Made by a program: the position numbers and the translations under genes. The notes beneath the pieces were generated by a model that was not told the DNA's origin, did not search any database, and was given only the letters and a program-made list of their open reading frames with translations. This document shows positions 1 through 9,140 of a stretch of 64,000 nucleotides of DNA, in pieces. The DNA is from VFMC01 sp046331225 (lineage in GTDB: Bacteria; Actinomycetota; Acidimicrobiia; Acidimicrobiales; Ilumatobacteraceae), in NCBI GenBank assembly GCA_046331225.1, contig JAXLRF010000006.1, positions 310,001 to 374,000 on the forward strand, written 5' to 3'. Each line of letters starts with the position of its first letter. Position 1 is the first letter of the stretch.

Positions 1-2359
1 CGTCGTGCAGCTCGGCGCTGATCGCCGCGATCGACAGCCACCGCTTCTTCGCGGTCGGCGAGGGGAACCACGGACGCGGGGCCGGTTCGGGGCTGCGGTG
101 CTCGTACACGAACACCGACACGAGGCCGGCGAGCGTGGCCGGGTCGAGCCCGTCGAACAGACCCTGGCGCAGGCACTCGACGATCAGCAGGTCGCACTCG
201 TGGAAGGTGCGGGCCAGGATCTCGCCGGCCTCGGTGAGCGACCAGCCGTCGACGTAGCCCCAGTCGTCGAGGATGCGCAGCACCCGATCGAAGTCGCGAG
301 AGATCGACTGGCTCCGACCGCGCATCCGCTGTTGCAGCTCGTCGATCTCGCGTGCGACACGATCGGCCTGCGCGGCGGCCTTCAGCCGGTCGGCCAGGTC
401 GGGGTCGTCCTCGACCGGGTGGCCGTCGGTGATGTCGGGTCCGGCTCGGCGCCCCCGACGCGAGTGCGGCTCCACCTCGGCCTGCTGCAGGCGGAACGCG
501 ATCTCCTTCTGGAAGTCGTGCCGGTTGGGTGCGTACTGCTGGGGCAGCTCGATCTTGCCGATGGCCCGCGGCGGTTCGTCGAAGTCGAGTTCGCTCAGCT
601 GGATCGGGTCGCGCCGTGTGGTGATGCCGCTCACGCGCATGCCGCCCTTGCGGTGCGCTGTCGCGGTCACCGCCACCCGGCCGGCGTAGCGGCCCTTCTC
701 GGCGTAGACGATGTCGCCGGGCTTGAGCTTCAACAGCGCGAGCTCGATCGGGTTGTCGCGCCCGATCGACACCGAACGCGACGCGTTGGTCTCGCTCCCT
801 CGCTTCAGCAACCGGCGGTACTCCTCGAGGTCGCCGTACGGGCTCGAGGACTCGGCGAGCAGGTCGCGCAGGTGCTGCTGGCGGCGCTCGAGGCGCGACT
901 CGATCTTCACGACGTCGCGGTCGGCCTGGTACTGCGCGAACGAGAGGTTGAGCAGGTGGTGTGCCCGCTCGCTCGAGTAGGCGCGCACCAGGTTGGTGGC
1001 CATGTTGTAGGTGGGCCGGAACGCCGAGTTGAGGTGGAACGACCGACTGCTCGCCAGCGCGGCCACCTGGTCGAAGGGCACGAACGGACTCCAGAGCACC
1101 ACCGCGTTGCCGAGCTCGTCGATGCCGCGGCGCCCGGCGCGCCCCGTGAGCTGGGTGTACTCGCCGGGTGTGAGGAACGCATGGTGGTCGCCGGTGAACT
1201 TCGTGAGCTTCTCGATGACCACGCACTTGGCGGGCATGTTGATGCCGACCGCGAGCGTCTCGGTGGCGAACACCACCTTGACGAGTCCCTCGACGAAGCA
1301 GGCCTCGACCACCTCCTTGAACGGCGGCACCATGCCGGCGTGGTGCGCGGCGATGCCGGCCTCGAGCTGGGCCAGGAACTGCGAGTAGCCGAGCACCGCC
1401 AGGTCGGCGGCCTCCATCGTGCCGAGCCGCGCGTCGACGATCTCGCGGATGCGGTCGCGCTCGTCGCCGGTCGTGAGCCGGGCGCCGGCGGCCAGCACGG
1501 CGCGGGCGGCCTCGTCGCACTGGTTGCGGCTGAAGATGAAGTAGATCGCCGGCAGCATCCGCTGCCGGTCGAGCATGTCGACCACGTCGAGACGGCTCGG
1601 GGTGTACAGGCGGCGTCGCCCCTGGGTGGTCTTGCGGTTGCGGCCACCCTTGGGCGCGCGCATCCCCTCGCCGTCGAGCCGCAGCGCGTCGTGGTTGGGT
1701 CGACCGTTCACCAGCACGGGCAGCAGGTGCAGCCGGTCGTGGGTCTTGTCGCCGACGAAGTACAGGTTCTCGAGCCGCACCGGACGGCGGTCCTCGACGA
1801 CGGCGGTCGTCGGGCCACGGACGGTCTCGATCCAGTCGGTGAGCTCCTGCGCGTTGCTCACGGTGGCCGACAGGCACACGAGGCGCACGGCGAGCGGCAG
1901 GTGGATGATCACCTCTTCCCAGACCGGACCGCGGTAGGTGTCCTGCAGGAAGTGCACCTCGTCGAGCACCACGACGTCGAGGTCGTCGAGCGCGTCGCTG
2001 CGCGCGTAGATCATGTTGCGCAGCACCTCGGTGGTCATCACCACGACGGGTGCGTCGCCGTTGATCGAGTTGTCACCGGTGAGCAGACCCACCGCGTCGG
2101 CGCCGTGGCGGGCGACGAGGTCGTGGTACTTCTGGTTCGACAGCGCCTTGATCGGTGCCGTGTAGAACGCTCGTCTGCCGGCCCGGCGGGCCGCCTCGAT
2201 CGCGTACTCGGCCACCACCGTCTTGCCGCTGCCGGTCGGGGCCGCGACCAGCACCGAGTGGCCGCTGTCGAGCGCGTCGAAGGCCCGCAGCTGGAAGCCG
2301 TCGAGCGGGAAGTCGTACTGGCGGATCAGCTCCGCACGGTCGGGCCGCACGTGACCCAT
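1..2359 (-). CDS. helY: HelY-like Ski2/Mtr4-family DExH RNA helicase (3' end cut by window)
   Basis: Superfamily 2 RNA helicase, expected to unwind structured RNA with ATP. I translated the minus strand directly. The Walker A motif PTGSGKT lies at about residues 41-47, DEVH at 133-136, the LSAT motif III further on, and QLTGRAGRRG (motif VI) in the second RecA domain. About 786 codons are present and no stop is reached before the window edge; actinobacterial HelY proteins run to about 900 residues, so the C-terminus is missing. The ATG lies 4 nt after the tatC stop, which implies co-transcription. The tatA/B-tatC-helY order next to pafA is the standard actinobacterial arrangement. The long plus-strand frame over this region is a codon-bias shadow. 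Confidence 0.93.
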   Translation of the reverse strand, partial: MGHVRPDRAELIRQYDFPLDGFQLRAFDALDSGHSVLVAAPTGSGKTVVAEYAIEAARRAGRRAFYTAPIKALSNQKYHDLVARHGADAVGLLTGDNSINGDAPVVVMTTEVLRNMIYARSDALDDLDVVVLDEVHFLQDTYRGPVWEEVIIHLPLAVRLVCLSATVSNAQELTDWIETVRGPTTAVVEDRRPVRLENLYFVGDKTHDRLHLLPVLVNGRPNHDALRLDGEGMRAPKGGRNRKTTQGRRRLYTPSRLDVVDMLDRQRMLPAIYFIFSRNQCDEAARAVLAAGARLTTGDERDRIREIVDARLGTMEAADLAVLGYSQFLAQLEAGIAAHHAGMVPPFKEVVEACFVEGLVKVVFATETLAVGINMPAKCVVIEKLTKFTGDHHAFLTPGEYTQLTGRAGRRGIDELGNAVVLWSPFVPFDQVAALASSRSFHLNSAFRPTYNMATNLVRAYSSERAHHLLNLSFAQYQADRDVVKIESRLERRQQHLRDLLAESSSPYGDLEEYRRLLKRGSETNASRSVSIGRDNPIELALLKLKPGDIVYAEKGRYAGRVAVTATAHRKGGMRVSGITTRRDPIQLSELDFDEPPRAIGKIELPQQYAPNRHDFQKEIAFRLQQAEVEPHSRRGRRAGPDITDGHPVEDDPDLADRLKAAAQADRVAREIDELQQRMRGRSQSISRDFDRVLRILDDWGYVDGWSLTEAGEILARTFHECDLLIVECLRQGLFDGLDPATLAGLVSVFVYEHRSPEPAPRPWFPSPTAKKRWLSIAAISAELHD

Positions 2360-2363
2360 CGTG

Positions 2364-3179
2364 TCACGCCGCCGCGTCCCTCGCTCGCTTGCGTTTCTGT
2401 GCCATCAGACCGATCAGGATCGAGATGACGTAGAAGAGTGTCATCGGCACGGCGAGGGCCATCATGCTGTACGGGTCGCCGCTCGGGGTGATGACGGCCG
2501 CGATCACGAAGATGATCAGCACCGCGTAGCGCCACTGCTTGGTGAGCGTCTGCGGTTGCAGCACGCCGACGAGCTGCAGGAACACGAGCAGTACCGGGAA
2601 CTCGAACGCGATGCCGAACGCAGCCACCATCAGGCCGACGAGGTTGATGTACTCGCTGACCTTGAAGTTGCCCTGCACGTTGTCGCTCGACCCCGACCAG
2701 GTGATGAGGAACTCGAGCGCCTTCTCGAGGGTCCAGTAGGCCACAGCACCGCCGAGCGCGAACAGGCCGACCGAGCTGAGCACGAACGGGATCGCGTACT
2801 TCTTCTCCTTGGCGTGCAGCGCCGGCACGACGAAGCGCCAGATCTGCCACATCAGCACCGGCAGAGCGATGAGGATGCCGCCGTAGGTGGCGATCGACAG
2901 GCGGGTACTGAAGCCCTCGAGCGGGCTGGTGAACTGGAAGTTGCCCGAGCTGAGCTCGCAGTAGTCGGGCTTCAGCTCGCAGAACGACTTGTACGGATGC
3001 CCGAGGAAGTTGAGCACCTGGTCGTAGAAGGCCAGCATCACGATGATGCCGAGCACGATCGCGAGCAGCGACCGGATGATGCGGGTGCGCAGCTCGGCGA
3101 GGTGCTCGACGAGCGTCATCCGATCGTCCGGCGTGGCGACCTTCGGTTTGGGCGGCTTGCCGCGCCCGGGCAGCTTCAT
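2364..3179 (-). CDS. tatC: Twin-arginine translocase subunit TatC
   Basis: Integral membrane receptor of the Tat pathway, which exports folded proteins carrying an RR signal peptide. The protein has 271 residues. After a basic N-terminus comes the family motif around MTLVEHLAELRTRI, then six hydrophobic spans; conserved features include the TSPLEGF loop between the first two spans and FGIAFEFPVLL. The C-terminus is short and basic. The ATG overlaps the tatB stop by 4 nt (ATGA), so translation of the pair is probably coupled. helY follows directly. Confidence 0.97.
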   Translation of the reverse strand: MKLPGRGKPPKPKVATPDDRMTLVEHLAELRTRIIRSLLAIVLGIIVMLAFYDQVLNFLGHPYKSFCELKPDYCELSSGNFQFTSPLEGFSTRLSIATYGGILIALPVLMWQIWRFVVPALHAKEKKYAIPFVLSSVGLFALGGAVAYWTLEKALEFLITWSGSSDNVQGNFKVSEYINLVGLMVAAFGIAFEFPVLLVFLQLVGVLQPQTLTKQWRYAVLIIFVIAAVITPSGDPYSMMALAVPMTLFYVISILIGLMAQKRKRARDAAA

Positions 3180-3799
3180 GCGGGGGCCTGTCCCGGCTCG
3201 TCCGGTGCCAGCTCGTCCGGTGCCGGCTCGTCCGGTGCCGGCTCGGCGGCACCCGCAGGGGTCGACTCGGCGACGGCCTCGACGGCCTCGACGGCCGGCT
3301 CGGGCTGGGTCTCGGGCTGCGGGTCGGGACGGCGGATCGGCGGCGCGGCCGAGTGGAACGCCGGGCCGGCCGGCGCCACCACGGGTGCGTCGGCCTCGGC
3401 GGACGCCGTCGGCGCATCCGAGGCGAGCGGCGGCGCTGCGCCGGCGGCATCAGCGGCGCTCTGGGTCGGGGCAGGGTCGGCGGCCACGGTCTCGGGCGCG
3501 GTGGCCGGCGCCGAAGCCGGGTCGGTCGCCTGGTTGACGACCTTCTTCGCGTCCTCGAACATCTCGGCCACCCCGTCGAACGAGGCGGCGTTCTTGAACA
3601 GGTCGGCGGTCTCGCGCATCTCGCGCATCGGCTCGTCGAGCGCGCTCTTCAGCTCGCTCTGGAACCCGGTCGTCACCTTCTTGAACTCGGCGTAGGTCTT
3701 GCCGAACGTCCGGATCGCCTCGGGCAGCTTCTCCGGCCCGAGGATGATCAGCGCCAGCAGGAGCAGGAAGACGATCTCGCTGCCGCTGAAGTTGAACAC
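3176..3799 (-). CDS. tatB: TatA/TatB-family twin-arginine translocase component (TatB-like)
   Basis: Small Tat component with one N-terminal membrane segment (FLLLLALIILGPEKLPEAI). The Gly-Pro at the hinge and the following amphipathic helix match TatB more than TatA, which usually has Phe-Gly there. After about residue 95 comes a long Pro/Ala/Glu-rich, probably disordered cytoplasmic tail, giving 207 residues in all, long for the family. The start is GTG at 3797-3799; a TAGACT -10 hexamer (3807-3812, reverse strand) lies 7-8 nt upstream, which suggests a leaderless mRNA. No separate tatA is seen in the window. Confidence 0.9.
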   Translation of the reverse strand: MFNFSGSEIVFLLLLALIILGPEKLPEAIRTFGKTYAEFKKVTTGFQSELKSALDEPMREMRETADLFKNAASFDGVAEMFEDAKKVVNQATDPASAPATAPETVAADPAPTQSAADAAGAAPPLASDAPTASAEADAPVVAPAGPAFHSAAPPIRRPDPQPETQPEPAVEAVEAVAESTPAGAAEPAPDEPAPDELAPDEPGQAPA

Positions 3800-3806
3800 G
3801 CGGGGC

Positions 3807-3812
3807 AGTCTA
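3807..3812 (-). promoter_or_regulatory. -10 element of the tatBC-helY operon
   Basis: TAGACT on the minus strand ends 8 nt before the tatB GTG, the spacing expected if transcription starts at the start codon. It is inferred from sequence and position only; no good -35 was identified. Confidence 0.45.
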
Positions 3813-3825
3813 GGAGCAGGATGAC

Positions 3826-4584
3826 GTGGTGCAGCAGCGTCTCCCGTCGAGGCTCGACGAGCCGATCACGTTCGCCCACCGTGGCGCCCGCGCCCACGCC
3901 CGCGAGAACACCCTCGAGGCCTTCGCGCTCGCGTTGCGCCTGGGTGCGAGCGGCCTCGAGAGCGATGTCTGGCTCACGGCCGACGGCGAGGCGGTGCTCG
4001 ACCACGACGGGGTGGTGCCCGGACGGCTCCGCAAGCGCCCGATCCGCGAGCTGCGCCGAGCCGAGCTGCCCTCGCACATCCCCACGCTGGCCGAGCTGTA
4101 CGACCACTGCGGCACCGGCTACGCCCTCTCGCTCGACCTGAAGGGCCCCGGCACCGGCGAGGCCGTGATCGCCGTCACCCGCGAGGCCGCCCCGTCGATG
4201 CTCGAGCGGCTGTGGCTGTGCCACCCCGACTGGCAGGCCCTGCTGGCGCTTCGGGGCCAGGGTGCGCTGCTGGTCGACTCGACCCGGTTGCACAAGATCA
4301 AGGAGGGCCCCGAACGTCGGGCCGCCACCCTGGCGAGCGAGGGCATCGACGCCGTCAACATGCACCACAGCGACTGGAACGGCGGCCTCGTCACCCTGTT
4401 CCACCGCTTCGAGCGGTACGCGTTCGGCTGGGACATGCAGCACCACCACGAGCTCCGACCGGCGCTGCGGATGGGGCTCGACGGCGTCTACAGCGACTGG
4501 GTCGACCGGATGGTCGATGCGTACCGGGACGAGGTGGGCAAGCCGCCGACGGCGCCGCCGCCCGGCTCACCCTGGGCGGGCTAG
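3826..4584 (+). CDS. Glycerophosphodiester phosphodiesterase family protein
   Basis: Predicted to hydrolyse glycerophosphodiesters to glycerol-3-phosphate and an alcohol. The 252-residue protein shows the GDPD N-terminal signature: HRGA followed by ENTLEAF, then LESDVWLTADGE and LDHD, supplying the catalytic histidines and metal-binding Glu/Asp residues. No signal peptide is visible, so it is probably cytoplasmic. GTG at 3826 is chosen because AGGAGCAGG (3812-3820) lies just upstream; the nearby ATG at 3821 is out of frame. The gene stands alone on the plus strand between tatB (divergent) and lepB (convergent, 5 nt apart). Confidence 0.88.
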   Translation: MVQQRLPSRLDEPITFAHRGARAHARENTLEAFALALRLGASGLESDVWLTADGEAVLDHDGVVPGRLRKRPIRELRRAELPSHIPTLAELYDHCGTGYALSLDLKGPGTGEAVIAVTREAAPSMLERLWLCHPDWQALLALRGQGALLVDSTRLHKIKEGPERRAATLASEGIDAVNMHHSDWNGGLVTLFHRFERYAFGWDMQHHHELRPALRMGLDGVYSDWVDRMVDAYRDEVGKPPTAPPPGSPWAG

Positions 4585-4589
4585 TCCTG

Positions 4590-5234
4590 CTACAGCCAGG
4601 CCCAGTCGCCGACGGGCCAGATGATCACGAACGCACGACCGATCAGCAGGTCGTCGGAGACCGGGCCGAACGCACGGCTGTCGCTCGACTTGCCGCGGTG
4701 GTCGCCGAGGACGAACACCGAGTCGTCGGGCACCTCGATCGGGGCCTGGTCGCTGCCGCAGCCGTCGCGCTCTTGCACGACCGGATCGATGTAGGGCTCG
4801 ACCAGCGGCTGGTCGTCGATGTACACCACGCAGCTGCGCACCTCGACGGTCTCGCCGGGCAGGCCGATCACTCGCTTGATCAGATCGCGCTCGGCGGCGT
4901 TGCCATCGAAACGCTTGAGCACCACCACGTCGCCGCGGCGAGGGTCGTGCAGGCGGTAGCTGAGCCGGTTGACCAGCACCCGGTCGCCGTCCTGCAACGT
5001 CGAGAGCATGCTCTCGCCCTCGACAGCGAACTGCTGCACCACGTACGCCCGCACCAGCAACGCCGACGTGATCGCCACGGCGACCACGACCAGCCACTCG
5101 ACGAGCGGGTTCATCTTCTTCTTCGGCGGTGCGACACGCGAGGTGACGCCGTCGTCGAGGAGGACACCGGGCTGCACCAGCGACGGTTCGTTCAGATCGT
5201 GCATCGGGTCGCCGGAGCCCAGGTCATCGGTCAT
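4590..5234 (-). CDS. lepB: Signal peptidase I
   Basis: Membrane-bound serine peptidase that removes signal peptides from Sec and Tat substrates. The protein has 214 residues: a cytoplasmic N-terminus with KKK, one transmembrane segment (LVEWLVVVAVAITSALLV), then family boxes with the nucleophile Ser in GESMLSTL, the general-base Lys in RDLIKRVIGLPGE, and the GDHRGKSSDSRAFG box near the C-terminus. ATG at 5234 overlaps the upstream DUF3866 stop (ATGA), so that start is chosen over longer in-frame extensions. It would process substrates of the adjacent Tat system. Confidence 0.95.
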   Translation of the reverse strand: MTDDLGSGDPMHDLNEPSLVQPGVLLDDGVTSRVAPPKKKMNPLVEWLVVVAVAITSALLVRAYVVQQFAVEGESMLSTLQDGDRVLVNRLSYRLHDPRRGDVVVLKRFDGNAAERDLIKRVIGLPGETVEVRSCVVYIDDQPLVEPYIDPVVQERDGCGSDQAPIEVPDDSVFVLGDHRGKSSDSRAFGPVSDDLLIGRAFVIIWPVGDWAWL

Positions 5235-6286
5235 TCGTGCCACACCGTACCGCCCTCCGTGCGGCTCGCGGCGGCACGTCGTGCCGCTGCTGCGACGGTG
5301 CGGAAGAACAGCGGATCGTCCGCCGGCCCCCGTCCCATCGTCGTCACCTGCAACCCCGCTGCGTCGAGCAGCGCGGCCACGTCCCCCGGATCGTCCACCG
5401 TCACGTGGTGCGGCGCCAGGGAGGTGGCCTGATCGGCCAGCTCCGGCGGCAACGGCACCTCGACCGGCACAGGCGTGAGCGCCAGGGCCGTGCGGGTGTG
5501 ATGGCTGATCCCCTGGTGCCGCGGGCGACGGTCGGCGCTGCTGGCCCGGGCGATCACGATCGGGCGGCCACCCAGCTGCGCGGCGGCGGTCGCGATCGCC
5601 GCGGTCTCGACCGCCGTGGTGCCGAGCGCCCGTCCGGTGCCCACCACACCCGGGCCCATCGCGACGATCACCACGTCGGCGTGCTGCTCCTCGATCGCGA
5701 GCTGGAGCGCCGACGGCACGCTCACCGCTTCGAGATCGCCGCCGAAGGCGTGGCCGGCCGTGATCGTGCCGGCCAGCCAGCCACGCTCGCACAGCTCGGC
5801 CACCAGATCGCTGAGCGCCAGCGGCAGCGCCGCCCCGTCGGTCATCACGTACGAGACACGCAGCGCCGGATCACCGCCCGAGGTGGGATCGCGCAGCACG
5901 GCGGCGGCCACGCCGAGCTCGCTGTGCAGGCTGCCCACCAGCACCGGCACACCGCCCAGCGACGGCAGCCCGCTGTCGGGCGCGAGGTGCTCCTCGGCCG
6001 ATCCGGTGTCGGTCTGCAGGCTGGTGTAGCGCACCTTCATGATGTGGCCGGGTCCGGGCTCGTGCAGCTCGCGGCGCGACAGGTTCCAGTGCACGACGTG
6101 CCACCCGCCGGTGCCGAGGCCGAGCTCGACGGCGGTCGTGTTGACGACGACCTCGTCGCCCACGGCCACGTCGCCCACCAGCTGGGTCAGCACGTAGGCA
6201 CGGCTCGCATCCGAGAGCCGGACGCGCTGCAGCCCGCGGCGTTCGAGGAGGACTTCCTCCACGGTGAGGGTGCGGAACGACGGCAT
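5231..6286 (-). CDS. DUF3866 family protein
   Basis: A 351-residue protein of unknown function that matches my recollection of the actinobacterial DUF3866 family. Visible features are a beta-rich N-terminal domain (residues 1-90), a conserved stretch HIMKVRYTSLQTD, and a Gly/Ala-rich central region with VIVAMGPGVVGTGRALG (about 210-230) that could form a nucleotide- or cofactor-binding loop. No signal peptide or membrane span was seen. It starts 16 nt after pafA and overlaps lepB by 4 nt, so pafA, this gene and lepB look like one operon. A link to pupylation is inferred from position only. Confidence 0.75.
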   Translation of the reverse strand: MPSFRTLTVEEVLLERRGLQRVRLSDASRAYVLTQLVGDVAVGDEVVVNTTAVELGLGTGGWHVVHWNLSRRELHEPGPGHIMKVRYTSLQTDTGSAEEHLAPDSGLPSLGGVPVLVGSLHSELGVAAAVLRDPTSGGDPALRVSYVMTDGAALPLALSDLVAELCERGWLAGTITAGHAFGGDLEAVSVPSALQLAIEEQHADVVIVAMGPGVVGTGRALGTTAVETAAIATAAAQLGGRPIVIARASSADRRPRHQGISHHTRTALALTPVPVEVPLPPELADQATSLAPHHVTVDDPGDVAALLDAAGLQVTTMGRGPADDPLFFRTVAAAARRAAASRTEGGTVWHE

Positions 6287-6302
6287 GCGGGGGTGCGACC
6301 CC

Positions 6303-7661
6303 TCAGAGGGAGGCGATGAGTTTTTCGACCCGCTCGTCGCGACTCTTGAACGGGTCCTTGCACAGCACCGTGCGCTGGGCCTGGTCGTTGAGCTTCAGGT
6401 GCACCCAGTCGACCGTGTAGTCGCGCTTGCGTTCCTTGGCCTTCTTGATGAACTCGCCGCGGAGCCGGGCGCGGGTGGTCTGCGGCGGCACGTCGACGGC
6501 GGTCTCGATGTCGGCGTCGGTGCAGATCCGCTCGACCAGGCCCCGGTCCTGCAGCTTGTAGAACGGGCTGCGGTCGCGGCTGATGTCGTGGTACTGCAGG
6601 TCGAGCAGCTGCACCCGGGCGTGGCCGAGCGGCAGGTCGTGCCGCGCGCGGAACGCCTCGATCAGCCGGTGTTTGATCACCCAGTCGACCTCGCGGTCGA
6701 GCTTCAACGGATCGTTCTCGATCGTGGTGATGCAGTGCTCCCACATCTCGAGCGCCTTCTGTTCGAGCGGCGGGAACCCCTTGGTGTCGGCGTAGCGCAG
6801 GGCCCGGTCGAGGTACTCGCGCTGGATGTCGAGTGCGCTCACCTCGCGGCCGTTCGCCAGGCGCACACGGCGACGGCAGGTGATGTCGTGGCTGATGTCG
6901 CGGATCGCCCGGATCGGGTTCTCGAGCGTCATGTCACGCAGCACCACGCTCGGATCCTCGAGCATGCGCAGCATGCAGGCGGCCGAACCGACCTTGACGA
7001 ACGTCGAGTACTCGCTCATGTTCGAGTCGCCGACGATGACGTGCAAGCGCCGATACCGCTCGGCGTCGGAGTGCGGCTCGTCGCGGGTGTTGATGATCGG
7101 TCGGCTGCGGGTGGTGGCGCTGCTGACGCCCTCCCAGATGTGCTCGGCGCGCTGCGCGATCGAGAACAGCGGACCGCGAGCGGTCTGCAACACCTTGCCC
7201 GCACCGGTGAAGATCTGCCGGCTGACGAGGAACGGGATGAGCACCTCGGCGTAGGTGCCGAGCTCGTCACCTCGGCCGGTGAGGTAGTTCTCGTGACAGC
7301 CGTAGCTGTTGCCCGCCGAGTCGGTGTTGTTCTTGAACAGGTACACCGTGCCGCGGATGCCCTCTTCGCGCAGCCGCTGCTCGGCCGAGACGAGCAGGTT
7401 CTCGAGGATCCGCTCCCCCGCCTTGTCGTGCACGACGACGTCGTAGAGCGAGTCGCACTCGGGCGTCGCGTACTCGGGGTGCGAGCCGACGTCGAGGTAG
7501 AGGCGCGCGCCGTTCTGCAGGAACACGTTGCTGCTGCGCCCCCAGCTGACCACCCGTCGGAACAGGTAGCGGGCGACCTCGTCGGGGCTCAGCCGTCGCT
7601 GGCCGCGCAGCGTGCACGTGACGCCGTACTCGTTCTCGAGCCCGTAGATGCGCCGCTCCAT
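6303..7661 (-). CDS. pafA: Pup-protein ligase PafA
   Basis: Joins the C-terminal Glu of deamidated Pup to substrate lysines using ATP. The protein has 452 residues of the carboxylate-amine ligase type. The N-terminal motif YGLENEYG carries metal-binding glutamates, followed by DVGSHPEYATPEC with the catalytic Asp, and later NNTDSAGNSYGCHENY and INTRDEPHSD. It lacks the extra acidic loop seen in Dop here. I chose ATG at 7661 rather than the GTG two codons upstream because a TAGGTT -10 element ends exactly 7 nt before this ATG. Confidence 0.96.
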   Translation of the reverse strand: MERRIYGLENEYGVTCTLRGQRRLSPDEVARYLFRRVVSWGRSSNVFLQNGARLYLDVGSHPEYATPECDSLYDVVVHDKAGERILENLLVSAEQRLREEGIRGTVYLFKNNTDSAGNSYGCHENYLTGRGDELGTYAEVLIPFLVSRQIFTGAGKVLQTARGPLFSIAQRAEHIWEGVSSATTRSRPIINTRDEPHSDAERYRRLHVIVGDSNMSEYSTFVKVGSAACMLRMLEDPSVVLRDMTLENPIRAIRDISHDITCRRRVRLANGREVSALDIQREYLDRALRYADTKGFPPLEQKALEMWEHCITTIENDPLKLDREVDWVIKHRLIEAFRARHDLPLGHARVQLLDLQYHDISRDRSPFYKLQDRGLVERICTDADIETAVDVPPQTTRARLRGEFIKKAKERKRDYTVDWVHLKLNDQAQRTVLCKDPFKSRDERVEKLIASL

Positions 7662-7667
7662 GGGCAC

Positions 7668-7673
7668 AACCTA
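7668..7673 (-). promoter_or_regulatory. -10 element of the pafA operon (leaderless)
   Basis: TAGGTT on the minus strand, 7 nt before the pafA ATG. The same hexamer at the same distance precedes the proteasome ATPase gene, so the two ends of the pathway appear to use near-identical core promoters. Confidence 0.5.
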
Positions 7674-7692
7674 GCCATGCCACGGGGGCCGG

Positions 7693-7732
7693 GCGCGGCG
7701 ACTGCGGCAACGTGTCGGATGCCTCGCCGCGC
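7693..7732 (-). terminator. Hairpin downstream of the CoA-transferase gene
   Basis: Nine-base arms GCGCGGCGA and TCGCCGCGC (7693-7701 and 7724-7732) with a 22-nt loop, just past the CoA-transferase stop. There is no T-run, so it is at best a weak or factor-assisted terminator. It would separate pafA transcription from the genes upstream. Confidence 0.4.
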
Positions 7733-7735
7733 AGT

Positions 7736-9064
7736 TCAGCGGTACGAGCGCGGGATCACGTTGGCGTCACGGGCCTGACGCTCGAGGCCGTCGCGGAAGT
7801 CGGGGTGCGCGATCGAGACGAGGGCGCGAGCCCGCTCGGCGAGCGAGCGGCCCTTCAGGTTGACGAGCCCGTACTCGGTGACGACGTACATGATGTCCGT
7901 TCGCGGTGTCGTGACGACGTTGCCCGGGGTGAGGTCGAGCACGATGCGGCTGCGGCGCTCGCCTCGCTTGTCGAACGTCGACGACAGGCAGATGAACGAC
8001 TTGCCGTGCGGTGACGCGTAGGCCCCGCGCACGAACTGCAGCTGCCCGCCGGTGCCGCTGATGTGGCGGTGACCGTCGCTCTCGGACGCGGCCTGGCCCT
8101 GCAGGTCGATCTGCGTGGTGTTGTTGATCGAGACCATCCGCTCGTTCTGCATCACGGTGTGCGGCAGGTTGGTGTACTCGATCGGGCAGCACGAGAAGTC
8201 GGGGTTGTCGTGGATCGTGCGGTAGGTGCGTTCGCTGCCCAGGGCGAAGCTGTAGGTGGTGACCCCGGGTGAGAGCTGCTTGCGGCTGTTGTCGACCTGA
8301 CCCGACAGGTACAGGTCGACGAGACCGTCCATGAGCATCTCGGAGTGCACACCCAGGTGACGCACACCGCTGGCGAGCAACGAATTGCACACCGCGTTGG
8401 GCATCGCGCCGATGCCGATCTGCAGGCACGACCCCTCGTCGATCTCGGCGGCGATCAGCTGCCCGACCGCGAGGTCGACGTCGGTGACCGGGGCCGAGGG
8501 CAGCTCGGGCGTCGGCCGGCCGTCACCGTCGATCACGATGTCGACCTCGCTCACGTGGATCGCGTTGTCGACACCGTGGCAGTGCGGCAGCTCGTCGTTC
8601 ACCTCGACGATCACGGTACGGGCGACCTCGACGACGGCCCGGTGCCACAGGTTGGCGGCACTCAGGTTGAACCAGCCGTCGGCGTCCATCGAGCGGCACT
8701 TCAGCACCACCACGTCGGGAGCGGGCAGGAATCGCCGGTAGCAGTCGGGGATCTCGCCGATGCTCGACGGCTGGTAGTGGGCGATGCCCGCGTCGTGCAT
8801 CGTGCGGTCGTAGCCCGAGAAGTGCCAGCTGAACCAGGTGACCCGCTCGCCCGTCGGGTCGGCCTCGAGCACCGCCCGAGGGCGCATCGTGATGCACGAT
8901 CGGAACCGGAGATCGCCGAGGTCGGGTTCGGCGGCGAGTCGCCGGCCGAGAGCTGCGTCGAACGCATCGGGTTGCACCACCGTGGTGCCGTAGTCGATCC
9001 AGTCGCCGCTGCGCACGACGGCTGCCGCCTCGTCCGCGCCGAGGTGCCGCACCTGTCGTTCCAT
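7736..9064 (-). CDS. Acetyl-CoA hydrolase/transferase family protein
   Basis: Family I-type CoA-transferase of the acetyl-CoA hydrolase / 4-hydroxybutyrate CoA-transferase group, expected to move CoA between carboxylic acids. The protein has 442 residues. LQIGIGAMPNAV and GVHSEMLMDGLVDL mark the start of the C-terminal lobe, and the Glu in HSEM is the likely catalytic residue by family analogy. SGTGGQLQFVRGA and TEYGLVNLKGRS are typical of the family's C-terminal half. ATG at 9064 follows GGAAGG and gives the family N-terminus; a frame open 17 codons further upstream lacks support. The substrate cannot be told from sequence. Confidence 0.87.
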   Translation of the reverse strand: MERQVRHLGADEAAAVVRSGDWIDYGTTVVQPDAFDAALGRRLAAEPDLGDLRFRSCITMRPRAVLEADPTGERVTWFSWHFSGYDRTMHDAGIAHYQPSSIGEIPDCYRRFLPAPDVVVLKCRSMDADGWFNLSAANLWHRAVVEVARTVIVEVNDELPHCHGVDNAIHVSEVDIVIDGDGRPTPELPSAPVTDVDLAVGQLIAAEIDEGSCLQIGIGAMPNAVCNSLLASGVRHLGVHSEMLMDGLVDLYLSGQVDNSRKQLSPGVTTYSFALGSERTYRTIHDNPDFSCCPIEYTNLPHTVMQNERMVSINNTTQIDLQGQAASESDGHRHISGTGGQLQFVRGAYASPHGKSFICLSSTFDKRGERRSRIVLDLTPGNVVTTPRTDIMYVVTEYGLVNLKGRSLAERARALVSIAHPDFRDGLERQARDANVIPRSYR

Positions 9065-9140
9065 GTCCACCTTCCACTCGCCGGTCTCGCCCGTCCCGGC
9101 CCGACATGGTGACACGCGCCGCTCCCCCGACCGGGCGATC

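Noticed and set aside
5..2428. Long plus-strand open frame (about 800 codons) over the helicase
   Set aside because: The minus strand encodes an intact DExH helicase with all motifs; the plus-strand product is Arg/Val/Asp-rich without domains, a shadow of GC-rich codon bias.
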